Shown here one piece after another: positions 1 through 8,566 of a stretch of 64,000 bases of DNA. A program made the translations under genes and the position numbers. Within the stretch, counting starts at the first letter, position 1. The number at the start of each line of letters is the position of its first letter. This DNA comes from Flavobacteriaceae bacterium UBA1682. Lineage in GTDB: Bacteria > Bacteroidota > Bacteroidia > Flavobacteriales > Flavobacteriaceae. The notes beneath the pieces are model-generated. The model saw nothing but the letters and a program-made list of their open reading frames with translations. It was not told the DNA's origin and ran no database searches. The DNA lies in NCBI GenBank assembly GCA_002320285.1, contig DCKE01000015.1, forward strand, positions 18,577 through 82,576, read 5' to 3'.

Positions 1-2635
1 CACCGTAGAAAGTAGGTAAAGTTCCATAAACCACTACTTTATGCCTAAAATGATTATCTGAGTAGGTCATTTTAGATAAATCTCTCGGATCATCCTTTAC
101 CGTTTGTACCAAGGTAGCGGTATTGGCTACGTTTCCATTATATGAGGTATTGTCTTTAGTATCACTCCACGTATAACTGGCTGAGATCTCTCCATCTTTG
201 AAATAATTGTAGTTTGCATCGACCACTAACGCAAATTGGTTGATTTTCCCATCGCTAGTCAATTCTAGTACCCTTCCCAGTTTGTCACTAATACGCCCTT
301 TTTGCCAATCTCCAGCACCGTTTGCCGGCATCGTATTTAAGGGTACAAACACCCCTCTATTATCCTCATTCTTTAAAGTAAAAAATGGGTCAGTCACCAT
401 ATTTCGATCTAAATAGGTATAGTTATTTCGCGTTATCGTCGCATATCCAGCTACACCAACGCGGAATTGGCTATTAAAAAAGTGTGTATACGATATATTC
501 GCTTTATACACCACAGGTACTTTAGCATCTTTTCCCGTCATGTTTATCGTTACCAATTGATTTTTCTCCAAAGTCGGCGCGGAAACGGAACCAGAACGGT
601 ATCCCAAAAAATCAGGTGTCGGTACATCAGCTCCCCGTACATCTACCGTAGCCAAGTGATTTCCATCAAAAGTTAAGTTATTGATCAACGCATAGTTATT
701 GATATCTGATCCGAAAATTCCCGCACCAATACGGATAAAGTCTGTTTTATTTTCGTTGACATCCCAATTGAATTGAAGACGGGGTTGTACGATAAAAGAT
801 TTGAATTTATTGTCCGTACGCAAACCCAATTCATCATAAACCAATTGGTTGTATTCTGCCGTAGGGTAATGCGCATAATCCATCCTCAATCCCGCAGTCA
901 TATCCATACCCTTTCCAACTTTAAACTGCATTTGTCCGTATAGACCCACATTTAAAATATTTCCTTTAACCGTTAAATCATCTTTTAAAGGAACCTCTCT
1001 ATAATAACGATATGGAATATAAGATTCAAAGTTCTCCATAGCCGTTTTACCCGTTGTCGTATCCTCTCTAAAATGAAAACGCCCATTAACCTCACTTCCA
1101 TAAACCGATTTAGACCCCGTATTCATCAAATCCACACCAAAGGTGTATTTTACCTTATCGGTATTATAATACAAATTGTCTACAATCTGGAATACGTTAT
1201 TTCTAAAACCTTCCTGTGCAAAACGATGTCCTCCGAATTGAATATTCGTCGATCGATTCGATCCATCGATATTGGACACGATATTCTCCACAATCCCACG
1301 AGGGATATTCTGAGATGGCAAATCATCACCAGGACTACTCTCCTGGTAAACATACAAATGTTGTACTTTTAATTCGTTGGTCATCTTCGGATTTAAAGTA
1401 GTCCTCAAGGTCGCTAAGAAACTGTTGTCTTTATTCTTGTCATTTCCAAACGACTCATAAAGATTAATCGTCGTATTATCTGCTAAACCCAATGGGTTGT
1501 TATCATAGGTAAAGTTATTCCTTACCGTTAATAGGTTGTTGTCATTAATCTGCCAATCCAATCTTAAAAAAGCCGCATCAGAATTACGTTTTTTATCAAA
1601 GGTTCCGTACTGAGGTTTATTGGACACCCCATATTTGTTTCTAGCAATCGATACAAATTGGTCTAAAGTGCTTTTGGTAATATTAAATCGGTCCTCATCT
1701 GCTGGCGATTGAATGTCTGCAATAACCAAGGAACGCGAATCCAACTGATGGTCCCAGGCGAAAAAGTAATGTAACTTATCTTTAATGATTGGCCCGCTTA
1801 ATGAGAGTCCATACTGATATGTTGAATAATCCGCAGTTCTTTTATTCCCGCGAATGTCATAAGAACTCGACAACCAATCGGCACGAGCATAGGTAAAAGC
1901 AGAAGCGGAAAATTCATTGGTACCCGATTTGGTTACCGCACTTACCGTACCTCCACCACTTCGTCCTAAAGTAACATCATATTGATTAGTAATTACCTTA
2001 AACTCTCGAACGGCTTCCATCGATATCGAATAAGGCGCCCCACTTCTACTTGTAGTCGATCCGGCTGAAGTTGGATTTTTTGCAGACATTCCATCAATCG
2101 TAAAATTCGTTGACGAGCCCAATTGCCCCCCTATGGAACCGCCCTTAGACAAGGGGGAAAGATCTGTTAAGGTTGCGAAATTTCTACCGTTAACCGGTAA
2201 TCTCTGAATGGAACGCTCCGAAATTGCCGTTGCAGCACCTAAAAACTCTCTCTTATTTTTTAAACTAGTGCCTTCGATAACTATAGCATCCAATTCCGTT
2301 TCATTGGGATCTAAATTCACATCCACAAAGGCAGAATCCCCCTGATTTAAAGTATAACCCGACTTTTTAACCGCTCGGCCTTCTTTATCTAAAACAGTAA
2401 CCAGATAAGGACCGCCTAACGGAAGTTCTTTAAAAAGATATTCCCCATTGTTATTCGTTTTTGTACGGGTCGTAAATCCCGTTGATTCATTTTTCAACAC
2501 CACCTCAATACCTTGCTGTATGGCATTTTGATCCAACACGATTCCATAGATAGATGCCTGAGTGGTCTGTGCAAATGTTGCGAAAGAACCCAGTAGACAC
2601 CATCCAAGAACTAGGAGTTGTAATTTTGTTTTCAT
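1..2635 (-). CDS. Oar-like TonB-dependent receptor, C-terminus beyond left edge
   Basis: Open minus-strand frame of 878 codons running off the left edge. The ATG at 2635 begins a signal peptide (MKTKLQLLVLGWC... ending ATFAQ). A carboxypeptidase-regulatory-like beta-sandwich follows at about residues 25-110, then a TonB plug (NGRNFATLTDLSP, TNFTIDGMSAKNP, SGGGTVSAVTKSGTNEF) and the start of a large beta-barrel. The order CarboxypepD_reg, plug, barrel and the GRNF..L motif are typical of the Oar/OmpA-related TonB receptors of Bacteroidota, which import large substrates across the outer membrane. The substrate cannot be told from this sequence. Full-length relatives are about 1000-1100 residues, so roughly the last 150-200 are missing here. 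A TAnnTTTG promoter element lies 23 bases upstream. Confidence 0.9.
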   Translation of the reverse strand, partial: MKTKLQLLVLGWCLLGSFATFAQTTQASIYGIVLDQNAIQQGIEVVLKNESTGFTTRTKTNNNGEYLFKELPLGGPYLVTVLDKEGRAVKKSGYTLNQGDSAFVDVNLDPNETELDAIVIEGTSLKNKREFLGAATAISERSIQRLPVNGRNFATLTDLSPLSKGGSIGGQLGSSTNFTIDGMSAKNPTSAGSTTSRSGAPYSISMEAVREFKVITNQYDVTLGRSGGGTVSAVTKSGTNEFSASAFTYARADWLSSSYDIRGNKRTADYSTYQYGLSLSGPIIKDKLHYFFAWDHQLDSRSLVIADIQSPADEDRFNITKSTLDQFVSIARNKYGVSNKPQYGTFDKKRNSDAAFLRLDWQINDNNLLTVRNNFTYDNNPLGLADNTTINLYESFGNDKNKDNSFLATLRTTLNPKMTNELKVQHLYVYQESSPGDDLPSQNIPRGIVENIVSNIDGSNRSTNIQFGGHRFAQEGFRNNVFQIVDNLYYNTDKVKYTFGVDLMNTGSKSVYGSEVNGRFHFREDTTTGKTAMENFESYIPYRYYREVPLKDDLTVKGNILNVGLYGQMQFKVGKGMDMTAGLRMDYAHYPTAEYNQLVYDELGLRTDNKFKSFIVQPRLQFNWDVNENKTDFIRIGAGIFGSDINNYALINNLTFDGNHLATVDVRGADVPTPDFLGYRSGSVSAPTLEKNQLVTINMTGKDAKVPVVYKANISYTHFFNSQFRVGVAGYATITRNNYTYLDRNMVTDPFFTLKNEDNRGVFVPLNTMPANGAGDWQKGRISDKLGRVLELTSDGKINQFALVVDANYNYFKDGEISASYTWSDTKDNTSYNGNVANTATLVQTVKDDPRDLSKMTYSDNHFRHKVVVYGTLPTFYG

Positions 2636-2657
2636 TTTATCGTTGTTAAAGTTTTGA

Positions 2658-2665
2658 CAAAACTA
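2658..2665 (-). promoter_or_regulatory. promoter -7 element of the Oar-like receptor
   Basis: Minus-strand TAGTTTTG matches the Bacteroidota -7 consensus TAnnTTTG and lies 23 bases upstream of the ATG at 2635. No TTG at a -33 distance is obvious. Confidence 0.4.
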
Positions 2666-2903
2666 CTCGGGCAAGGTTACGGTAATATACTTTTAAAATG
2701 ATGAAACGTTTAAATAATAGCACACAAGCAGCTATTTAGGACGCTAAACAATCATCTAATAATCAATATCTTACATGAAAATAAAGTTTTACAAAGGCTT
2801 ATACCAGGCTTTTTTATTTAACAAAAACCTAACCACGGCTTAAGCTCCTAAAAACATAGAGTTGCTTCCTTTGCTTTTTATAAACACTAATCCTTATATT
2901 GTT

Positions 2904-3662
2904 ATGCGAATAAAACTTATTTTTACGAGCCTCTTAATGTTCACTATGATTACATCAACAACTTACGCCCAAAAAATTCTCGTAATTGGTCATCGTGGCG
3001 CCAAAGGCCATGTAGCAGAAAACACTCTAGAGTCTATCGATAAAGCCTTAGCGCTTAAAGTAGATATGATTGAAATCGACGTTTACAAAATAAAAAGTGG
3101 CGAATTGATGGTTTTTCACGATGAAACCTTAGATCGCGTTACCAATGGTAAAGGAAGGATTGAAGATTTTACTTATGCTGAATTAAAAGGCGTTTTAGTG
3201 GAAGGAAAGTACAAAATCCCCACACTGCAAGAAGTAATTCAACGCATTAATCGTAAGGTCGTTTTAAACATTGAACTCAAAGGAACTCAGACCGCATTAG
3301 AAACCTATAAGGTTATTGCTGATTTTAAGAAAAAAGGTTGGGACAATGCTGATTTTATCATCTCGAGTTTCCGTTGGAACGAGCTTGAAATTTTCTCACA
3401 ACAACCCAATCCAGCAGCTATAGCTGTTTTGACTGCAGAAGCTCCAGCCAAAGCCATTGAGTTTGGAAAGAAGATTCAAGCCACAGCGATCAATCCTTAT
3501 TATAAGTTTATGTGGTCCGATACCGTTAAAGAGATACACGAGGCTGGATTTAAAATTTATCCTTGGACGATCAACGAGATATCTGATATCAATCGTTTAA
3601 TTGATCTAAAAGTAGATGGGATCATCACTGATTTCCCAGAACGCGTCGTACTAAAAAAATAA
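2904..3662 (+). CDS. glycerophosphodiester phosphodiesterase family protein, secreted
   Basis: Hydrolyses glycerophosphodiesters to an alcohol and glycerol 3-phosphate (family knowledge). The start chosen is the ATG at 2904 because it begins a clean signal peptide ending in TTYAQ; an upstream in-frame start at 2862 would add 14 residues with no function. The mature protein opens with the GDPD hallmark GHRGAKG, then AENTLES, the metal/catalytic stretch IEIDVYKIKSGEL and VFHDETLDR, and ends with a barrel strand DGIITDFPE. The length of about 252 residues is normal for the family. It is probably periplasmic and monocistronic, with a strong terminator directly downstream. Confidence 0.88.
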   Translation: MRIKLIFTSLLMFTMITSTTYAQKILVIGHRGAKGHVAENTLESIDKALALKVDMIEIDVYKIKSGELMVFHDETLDRVTNGKGRIEDFTYAELKGVLVEGKYKIPTLQEVIQRINRKVVLNIELKGTQTALETYKVIADFKKKGWDNADFIISSFRWNELEIFSQQPNPAAIAVLTAEAPAKAIEFGKKIQATAINPYYKFMWSDTVKEIHEAGFKIYPWTINEISDINRLIDLKVDGIITDFPERVVLKK

Positions 3663-3681
3663 AATAAATCCATTAGATTTT

Positions 3682-3712
3682 AACCCGAAATACTTTATTT
3701 CGGGTTTTTTTT
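3682..3712 (+). terminator. intrinsic terminator after the GDPD gene
   Basis: Perfect 11-bp stem (AACCCGAAATA / TATTTCGGGTT) with a 3-base loop, followed by a run of T, 20 bases after the stop codon. Confidence 0.85.
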
Positions 3713-3891
3713 ATAGCTGAATCGGATCGTAATTGTAAGCCTTCTGATCAGGTTAGATAGAAACTTACCTGAAACTAAAAAAAAACTTGCTCTTAAATAT
3801 TTTACCAACCTTTTTATAAGTATTTTTATTCCTATAAAAAGACTCCAATTCTTTTGGAGGTAAACGAAACAGTTAAACCATTTCTTTCACA

Positions 3892-4791
3892 ATGCGGGCA
3901 TTAGTAATTTCAGGTGGTGGTAGTAAAGGTGCTTTTGCAGGCGGACTGGCTGAATACCTTATTCAGGAAAAAAAGCGAGACTATCAAATTTTAATTGGCA
4001 GTTCTACTGGTAGCCTTTTAGTGCCGTTATTGTCTATCGGAAAAACCGCAAAACTAAAACAGGTATTTACCAATGTCAATCAAAATGATATTTTTAATAT
4101 CTCTCCGTTTATCATTACTGAGAAGAACGGTGTTTTTAAAACACGGATAAACCATCTCGGCGTATTAACCACCATGCTTAAAGGCAAAAAAACATTTGGT
4201 GAAAGCAAAAATTTACGTCGCTTAATCGCCGATACCATGACTGCCGACGATTTTAGACAAATCAAACAATCCGACAAAGATGTACTGGTTACGGTATCCA
4301 ATCTCAGTACGATGAGTGTTGAATATAAAAATGCTCGGGACTGTGAATACGAAGATTACTGTGACTGGGTTTGGGCCTCCACATCTATGGTACCGTTTAT
4401 GAGTCTGGTCAACAAAAACAATTTCGATTATGCCGATGGTGGTATGGGTGATCTCGTACCCATATATCAAGCTATTTTAAAAGGGGCCACAGAAATTGAT
4501 GTGATTGTATTAAAGAACGATACCCAAACTAAAGCGCCCATTAAAAACGCTTTTGTATTGACGTCGCGCGTTTTTGAGTTTATGCTCAATCAAATCGCTA
4601 TAGATAATGTTGCTTTAGGTAAGCTAGAGGGATTAAATCGCCGTATTTCTTTAAATTTTTATCATCCACCCACGCAACTCACAACAAATTCCTTGATTTT
4701 TAATCCAGAACAGATGAAAGCGTGGTGGGATCTCGGGTATCAAGAAGGGAAAAACAACAATCCGATGAACCAAATCTTAAGCATCTCTTAA
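3892..4791 (+). CDS. patatin-like phospholipase family protein
   Basis: Predicted serine acyl hydrolase of the patatin family, using a Ser-Asp dyad. The oxyanion-hole glycine-rich loop SGGGSKGAFAGGL is at residues 7-19, the nucleophile elbow GSSTG at 36-40 (Ser38), and the catalytic Asp in YADGGMGD near residue 182. No signal peptide is visible, so it is probably cytoplasmic. The length of 299 residues fits short bacterial patatins. The substrate is unknown. It converges with the DoxX-like gene, only 14 bases away, with no clear terminator between them. Confidence 0.85.
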   Translation: MRALVISGGGSKGAFAGGLAEYLIQEKKRDYQILIGSSTGSLLVPLLSIGKTAKLKQVFTNVNQNDIFNISPFIITEKNGVFKTRINHLGVLTTMLKGKKTFGESKNLRRLIADTMTADDFRQIKQSDKDVLVTVSNLSTMSVEYKNARDCEYEDYCDWVWASTSMVPFMSLVNKNNFDYADGGMGDLVPIYQAILKGATEIDVIVLKNDTQTKAPIKNAFVLTSRVFEFMLNQIAIDNVALGKLEGLNRRISLNFYHPPTQLTTNSLIFNPEQMKAWWDLGYQEGKNNNPMNQILSIS

Positions 4792-4805
4792 AGGGAAGAT
4801 GAAAT

Positions 4806-5273
4806 TTATAAAACATTCGATTTCCTAGATAAACAACATCCATACGTCCATCCAATAAAAAAAAGCTGTAACGGGATTCGAAACCATAAATACTCGATAC
4901 CTGGCCCTAAATGAGTTGCCTTTTGAAAATCAACCTGCATCATCGAGGCCCAAATATTGGCCGGTAAAATCATTATCAAAAAAGCGATTAAACTCCAAGC
5001 GGCTATTTTCCTGAAACGGGGGATACCAATAGCTATCGCCAAAGCAATTTCTATAAACCCGCTGATTAAGACGACTGATTTTTTTAAGGGAATCCTATTG
5101 GGCAACATCAATTGCATCCCATCTGTATACACAAAATGTGTCATTGCGGTAAACAACAGCATAACAGTTAACGCAATTCGAGCAGCTAAAGGATAATTAA
5201 AATACCGCCCAAAAACTCTTAAGCATAAAAGGCTTATCGAAAAAATTCCTAACAAAATAAAAAGTGCTACCAT
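4806..5273 (-). CDS. DoxX-like four-helix membrane protein
   Basis: About 155 residues with four hydrophobic helices (MVALFILLGIFSISLL, LAARIALTVMLLFTAM, VLISGFIEIALAIAIG, AAWSLIAFLIMIL) and the MTHF...ASMMQVDF pattern seen in DoxX/DUF4260-type membrane proteins. The function is not established. I start it at the ATG at 5273, which opens the first helix; a TTG at 5321, directly after the upstream stop codon, would add 16 residues. It is the last gene of the menE / Crp-Fnr / DoxX run, 49 bases after the regulator, so it may be controlled by or with that regulator. Confidence 0.72.
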   Translation of the reverse strand: MVALFILLGIFSISLLCLRVFGRYFNYPLAARIALTVMLLFTAMTHFVYTDGMQLMLPNRIPLKKSVVLISGFIEIALAIAIGIPRFRKIAAWSLIAFLIMILPANIWASMMQVDFQKATHLGPGIEYLWFRIPLQLFFIGWTYGCCLSRKSNVL

Positions 5274-5322
5274 TTTTTTGATAAAAATAACTACTATTCT
5301 CCACTTGATCAATGAATCCAAG

Positions 5323-5892
5323 TTAAGTAATTCGCTTCCTAATTCGACTTAAAGCCTGTGGCGTTACGCCAATATAAGAGGCTAAAAATTTCAACGGAAT
5401 GCATTTTATCCACTGTTTCTTTTTGGCAAAAAGCTCTATATAGCGTTGCTCTGCTGACTGCATCAGTAAGCTCCGCTCCCGCTGTGCTTTTTTAATAAAG
5501 AGCTGTTCAGCAATATGTCGTCCCAGGATATTGGCTGCGGTCGTAGTCCTATACAATGCTTGCAGATCCAGATAAGCAATCCTCCAAAGCTCGACTTCCG
5601 TCAAAGTTTCTATTCGGTAATCAGCGGGCGATCGCGCAATAAAAGAATCATAGGCACAACAAAATTCGCGTTCAAAAACAAAACCCAACGTGTGCTCTCT
5701 TTCATTTTTTAAACTCGAGATCCTAACAACTCCGCGTTGAACAAATGATAGATACTCCTCTACTTGCCCGCTGTCGATCAAAGTTGCTCTTTTCGGGAAA
5801 TTTTGTTTAACCAATTTTGACGAAAAGAGCTCCCAGTCCTCATCGCTCATCAAGTAAATCTGCTCGAAGTAATCTCTGATGTGTTTTTTCAT
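5323..5892 (-). CDS. Crp/Fnr family transcriptional regulator
   Basis: About 189 residues: an N-terminal cyclic-nucleotide-binding-like jelly roll (YLSFVQRGVVRISS, LGFVFEREFCCAYDSF) and a C-terminal helix-turn-helix ending PLKFLASYIGVTPQALSRIRKR. This matches the short Bacteroidota Crp-like regulators that lack the full cAMP-binding arginine/serine set, so the ligand is unknown. The start is ambiguous: GTG at 5901, ATG at 5898 or ATG at 5892 are all in frame; I chose the MKKH start. It lies 31 bases after menE and 49 bases before the DoxX-like gene, suggesting one transcript. Confidence 0.85.
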   Translation of the reverse strand: MKKHIRDYFEQIYLMSDEDWELFSSKLVKQNFPKRATLIDSGQVEEYLSFVQRGVVRISSLKNEREHTLGFVFEREFCCAYDSFIARSPADYRIETLTEVELWRIAYLDLQALYRTTTAANILGRHIAEQLFIKKAQRERSLLMQSAEQRYIELFAKKKQWIKCIPLKFLASYIGVTPQALSRIRKRIT

Positions 5893-5923
5893 TTGCATCA
5901 CTTATACGTACAGGCAATAGCTA

Positions 5924-6964
5924 TTAACCCAAACTTAACATCGTCTGCTTTCTCAACATTTTTCCCGTTACGGTTTCCTCAATTTTTTCAACAAAAAACA
6001 CTTCTTTGGGTTTTTCATATTTGGACAGGGAATTAAAAAGATCCTCCTGCAGTGTATAAGGCTCACTTTCGATAACTAAAATAAGTTTTTCACCCAATTT
6101 TTCGTCTTTTTTTCCAATTACAAAAAATCGAGATGGAATATAACCGACCAGTTTTGATTCGATTTGTTCCGGAAAAAGTTTAATTCCACCGCTGTTCACT
6201 ACATTATCTATACGTCCCAACCATTTGAATTCGTGGTCACTGATTACCTCAACCAAGTCGTTAGTTACCAATACCTCTTCAGCTACTTTTGGAGCATTGA
6301 TCACTAAACAACCGCGTTCATCGGCATATATATTCACTTTAGGTAAAACGGTAAAATAGGGTTCTCCAATCTTTTTTGCAGCTATATGACTAACTGTTTC
6401 CGTCATTCCATAAGTTTCGAAAACAGCTGTGTCCAAAGTTTTTAGTTTTTCTGCCAACTTGCTATTCACTTGTGCTCCTCCTATTATTATCGTTTTCACC
6501 TTATAGAGCTCTTCCAAAGAATTTTCGACCTGAAGCGGTACCATCGCGACAAAATCATAAATTTCCTTATTGTTTAATAAAGGTGCAGAACTCGGTGCTA
6601 CCACATCCAACTCCAATCCTAGAGTCAAAGCGCGAATTACCATCATTTTACCACCGATATACCGTGTAGACAAACACAGTAATGCTCGGTCACCAGGCAT
6701 CAAATTAAAATAAGCTCCAGTGGCTTTAGCCGAATTGACCATCGCCTTTTTCTTAATCGAAATGCCTTTGGCTTCCCCAGTAGTACCCGAAGTCATCAAT
6801 ATGATGCTCTTGTTAAAATCAAACCATTGTAAAATTAATTGTCCCAAGTCCTTTTGGTAAGGTTCACCATCTTGAATCAGGTCAAAAGCCAAGTGACACA
6901 ATTGATCTTGAGTCATTTTTTTTCCGTTTAATCTAAAATTCGGGTGTATTTCATAACTTTTCAT
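5924..6964 (-). CDS. menE: AMP-binding acyl-CoA ligase, probable o-succinylbenzoate-CoA ligase
   Basis: ANL-superfamily adenylate-forming ligase. The AMP-binding P-loop MTSGTTGEAKGIS is near residue 57, the A5 motif is ETYGMTET near residue 190, the hinge is KWLGRIDNVVNSGGIKL, and the C-terminal catalytic lysine motif is VTGKMLRKQ. At 346 residues it is shorter than most ANL enzymes but like the compact MenE forms of Flavobacteria, which make o-succinylbenzoyl-CoA for menaquinone. No other men genes are in the window, so the assignment rests on resemblance only. The ATG at 6964 is preferred to a TTG at 6970. Confidence 0.75.
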   Translation of the reverse strand: MKSYEIHPNFRLNGKKMTQDQLCHLAFDLIQDGEPYQKDLGQLILQWFDFNKSIILMTSGTTGEAKGISIKKKAMVNSAKATGAYFNLMPGDRALLCLSTRYIGGKMMVIRALTLGLELDVVAPSSAPLLNNKEIYDFVAMVPLQVENSLEELYKVKTIIIGGAQVNSKLAEKLKTLDTAVFETYGMTETVSHIAAKKIGEPYFTVLPKVNIYADERGCLVINAPKVAEEVLVTNDLVEVISDHEFKWLGRIDNVVNSGGIKLFPEQIESKLVGYIPSRFFVIGKKDEKLGEKLILVIESEPYTLQEDLFNSLSKYEKPKEVFFVEKIEETVTGKMLRKQTMLSLG

Positions 6965-7163
6965 AAGCAACTGTTATTTTACGTTAAGGACCTATGCTCC
7001 CGCCAGTTTGATCAAGATTTTTGTTTTGACAAATGATCTTAATTTGGCGATTTCACAAACAAATATTCTTTGACATTCAAGTTTTGTGCTATTAACTGTT
7101 TTCTATAAATACTTGCTAGATACAAGATCCTATACAAAACAGTAATTTGACCGTACTTGATTT

Positions 7164-8078
7164 TTAAACTTCAACTACTTTGCCCATTAATTTATTGCGC
7201 CAATCCTTCCAGCGATAAACTCTGGCAAAAAGCACCAACAACAACGGCAATATAATACCCACCTGAGTCAGCACCGTAACTAACGACAACGAATCTTTCG
7301 GTGAACTCAACTCCACAAATAGCGAATTGGTTTGAAATGCCGTCCAATTCGAAGTGACCAACAATGCTCCGATCAAATTATTTGCGGCATGAAACCCCAA
7401 AGCGAGTTCCAAACCGTCGTCCATTAGGGTAATTATCCCCAAAAACAAGCCTGTCCCTATATAATAAATCAAGATATAATATCCTATTTGTCCCACTTCC
7501 GGATTGGATATGTGCATCATTCCAAATATAAAAGACGTGGTAATAAGGGCTACAAACCTGCTTCTGGTAGCCAAACCGATACCTTGCATCAGATATCCGC
7601 GCATAAACAATTCCTCAAAGCTTGTCTGTAAAGGAATCAAAACTAATGCCATTATTAAGAAAGGTAAAAATGCCGCCCAGTCAAAATTCCACTCAAAGTT
7701 TTCTGGTTCACGGTATAAACTGTAAAAGAAGATCACCAAGGTAACCGCAGACCATACTGTAAAGGCAAAACCAATTCTCTTCCAATCGACTTTTTTACGA
7801 GCCGTGATCAAGGTCAATACCGGCTGCTTTTGTACCATACGCACCCATAAAATCAACACAAAAAAGAAAGAGGAAATCGGCAATATAGTCTGTAGAAAAT
7901 TGATATTTTTACCAAACAATTCAATATTGCGAGCGATCAAGGCACCGCTATCAATTTCATTAAATTGTAGGAACACCCAGTTAAAAACAAAAATCCCTAC
8001 AAAAAAAACACTAAAAGGAAGGTATAACCATAGTTTTTTGGAAACAGGTGTTTTTAAGAGTTGCTCGATATAATTCAT
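7164..8078 (-). CDS. CPBP family intramembrane glutamic endopeptidase
   Basis: 304 residues with about eight hydrophobic segments and the CPBP/Abi motifs: EELFMRGYLMQG (EExxxR), FIFGMMHISNP (FxxxH) and LGFHAANN. Family members are Rce1-like intramembrane proteases; those of Bacteroidota are mostly uncharacterised. It is transcribed divergently from the ArsC-like gene, with a 65-base spacer. No operon partner is evident downstream (193 bases to menE). Confidence 0.85.
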   Translation of the reverse strand: MNYIEQLLKTPVSKKLWLYLPFSVFFVGIFVFNWVFLQFNEIDSGALIARNIELFGKNINFLQTILPISSFFFVLILWVRMVQKQPVLTLITARKKVDWKRIGFAFTVWSAVTLVIFFYSLYREPENFEWNFDWAAFLPFLIMALVLIPLQTSFEELFMRGYLMQGIGLATRSRFVALITTSFIFGMMHISNPEVGQIGYYILIYYIGTGLFLGIITLMDDGLELALGFHAANNLIGALLVTSNWTAFQTNSLFVELSSPKDSLSLVTVLTQVGIILPLLLVLFARVYRWKDWRNKLMGKVVEV

Positions 8079-8093
8079 TATCCGTTATTTTTG
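8061..8093 (+). promoter_or_regulatory. candidate promoter of the ArsC-like gene
   Basis: TTG at 8061-8063, a 22-base spacer and TATTTTTG at 8086-8093 match the flavobacterial TTG-N17-23-TAnnTTTG promoter. The predicted transcription start is near 8099, giving a leader of about 45 bases. The -33 element lies within the 5' end of the divergent CPBP gene. Confidence 0.55.
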
Positions 8094-8143
8094 TACTAAG
8101 TTACCTTTATTTAAAAATATAATCTATAAATTGAACTAAAAAA

Positions 8144-8485
8144 ATGATTACAATCTATCACAATTCACAATGCAGTAAATCGAGAGAAGGGCTGGCTTAT
8201 CTAGAAAATCGCGGTATGGAATACGATGTTATTAAATATTTAAGCACGCCACTTTCTGCTACCGAGATTCGAGCACTTTTGGCAAAACTCCATATACCCG
8301 CCATAGAATTGGTTCGAACTAAAGAAAGTATTTGGAAGGAAAAATTTGCATCAGCGAATTTAACGGAAGAAGAAATAATTGAGGCGCTGTCACTCTATCC
8401 TAAATTAATAGAACGTCCTATAGTTGTGAATGGCGATCGCGCCGTAATTGCACGTCCAACAGAAAAAATCGAGGAGATTCTCTAG
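8144..8485 (+). CDS. arsC: ArsC/Spx-family glutaredoxin-like protein (arsenate reductase type)
   Basis: 113 residues with a thioredoxin-like fold. The catalytic cysteine is in HNSQCSKSREGL (Cys10, with the following SxS as in glutaredoxin-dependent ArsC), and LIERPIVVNGDRAVIARP carries the arginine/cis-proline motif of ArsC. Family members reduce arsenate with glutathione or glutaredoxin, but many in Bacteroidota have no proven arsenate role. No ars operon surrounds it; the mercury-type operon is 5 kb away. Confidence 0.82.
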   Translation: MITIYHNSQCSKSREGLAYLENRGMEYDVIKYLSTPLSATEIRALLAKLHIPAIELVRTKESIWKEKFASANLTEEEIIEALSLYPKLIERPIVVNGDRAVIARPTEKIEEIL

Positions 8486-8566
8486 TATTTAATATAATAT
8501 TAACAATTCCTCATTAAACCTACTGCCCGATTTATAGTCTAACTTGTAAACTAACTAATGACTATA

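Noticed and set aside
3856..3860. GGAGG as a ribosome binding site of the patatin gene
   Set aside because: It lies 32 bases before the ATG, too far to act as a Shine-Dalgarno, and such sites are not generally used in this group.
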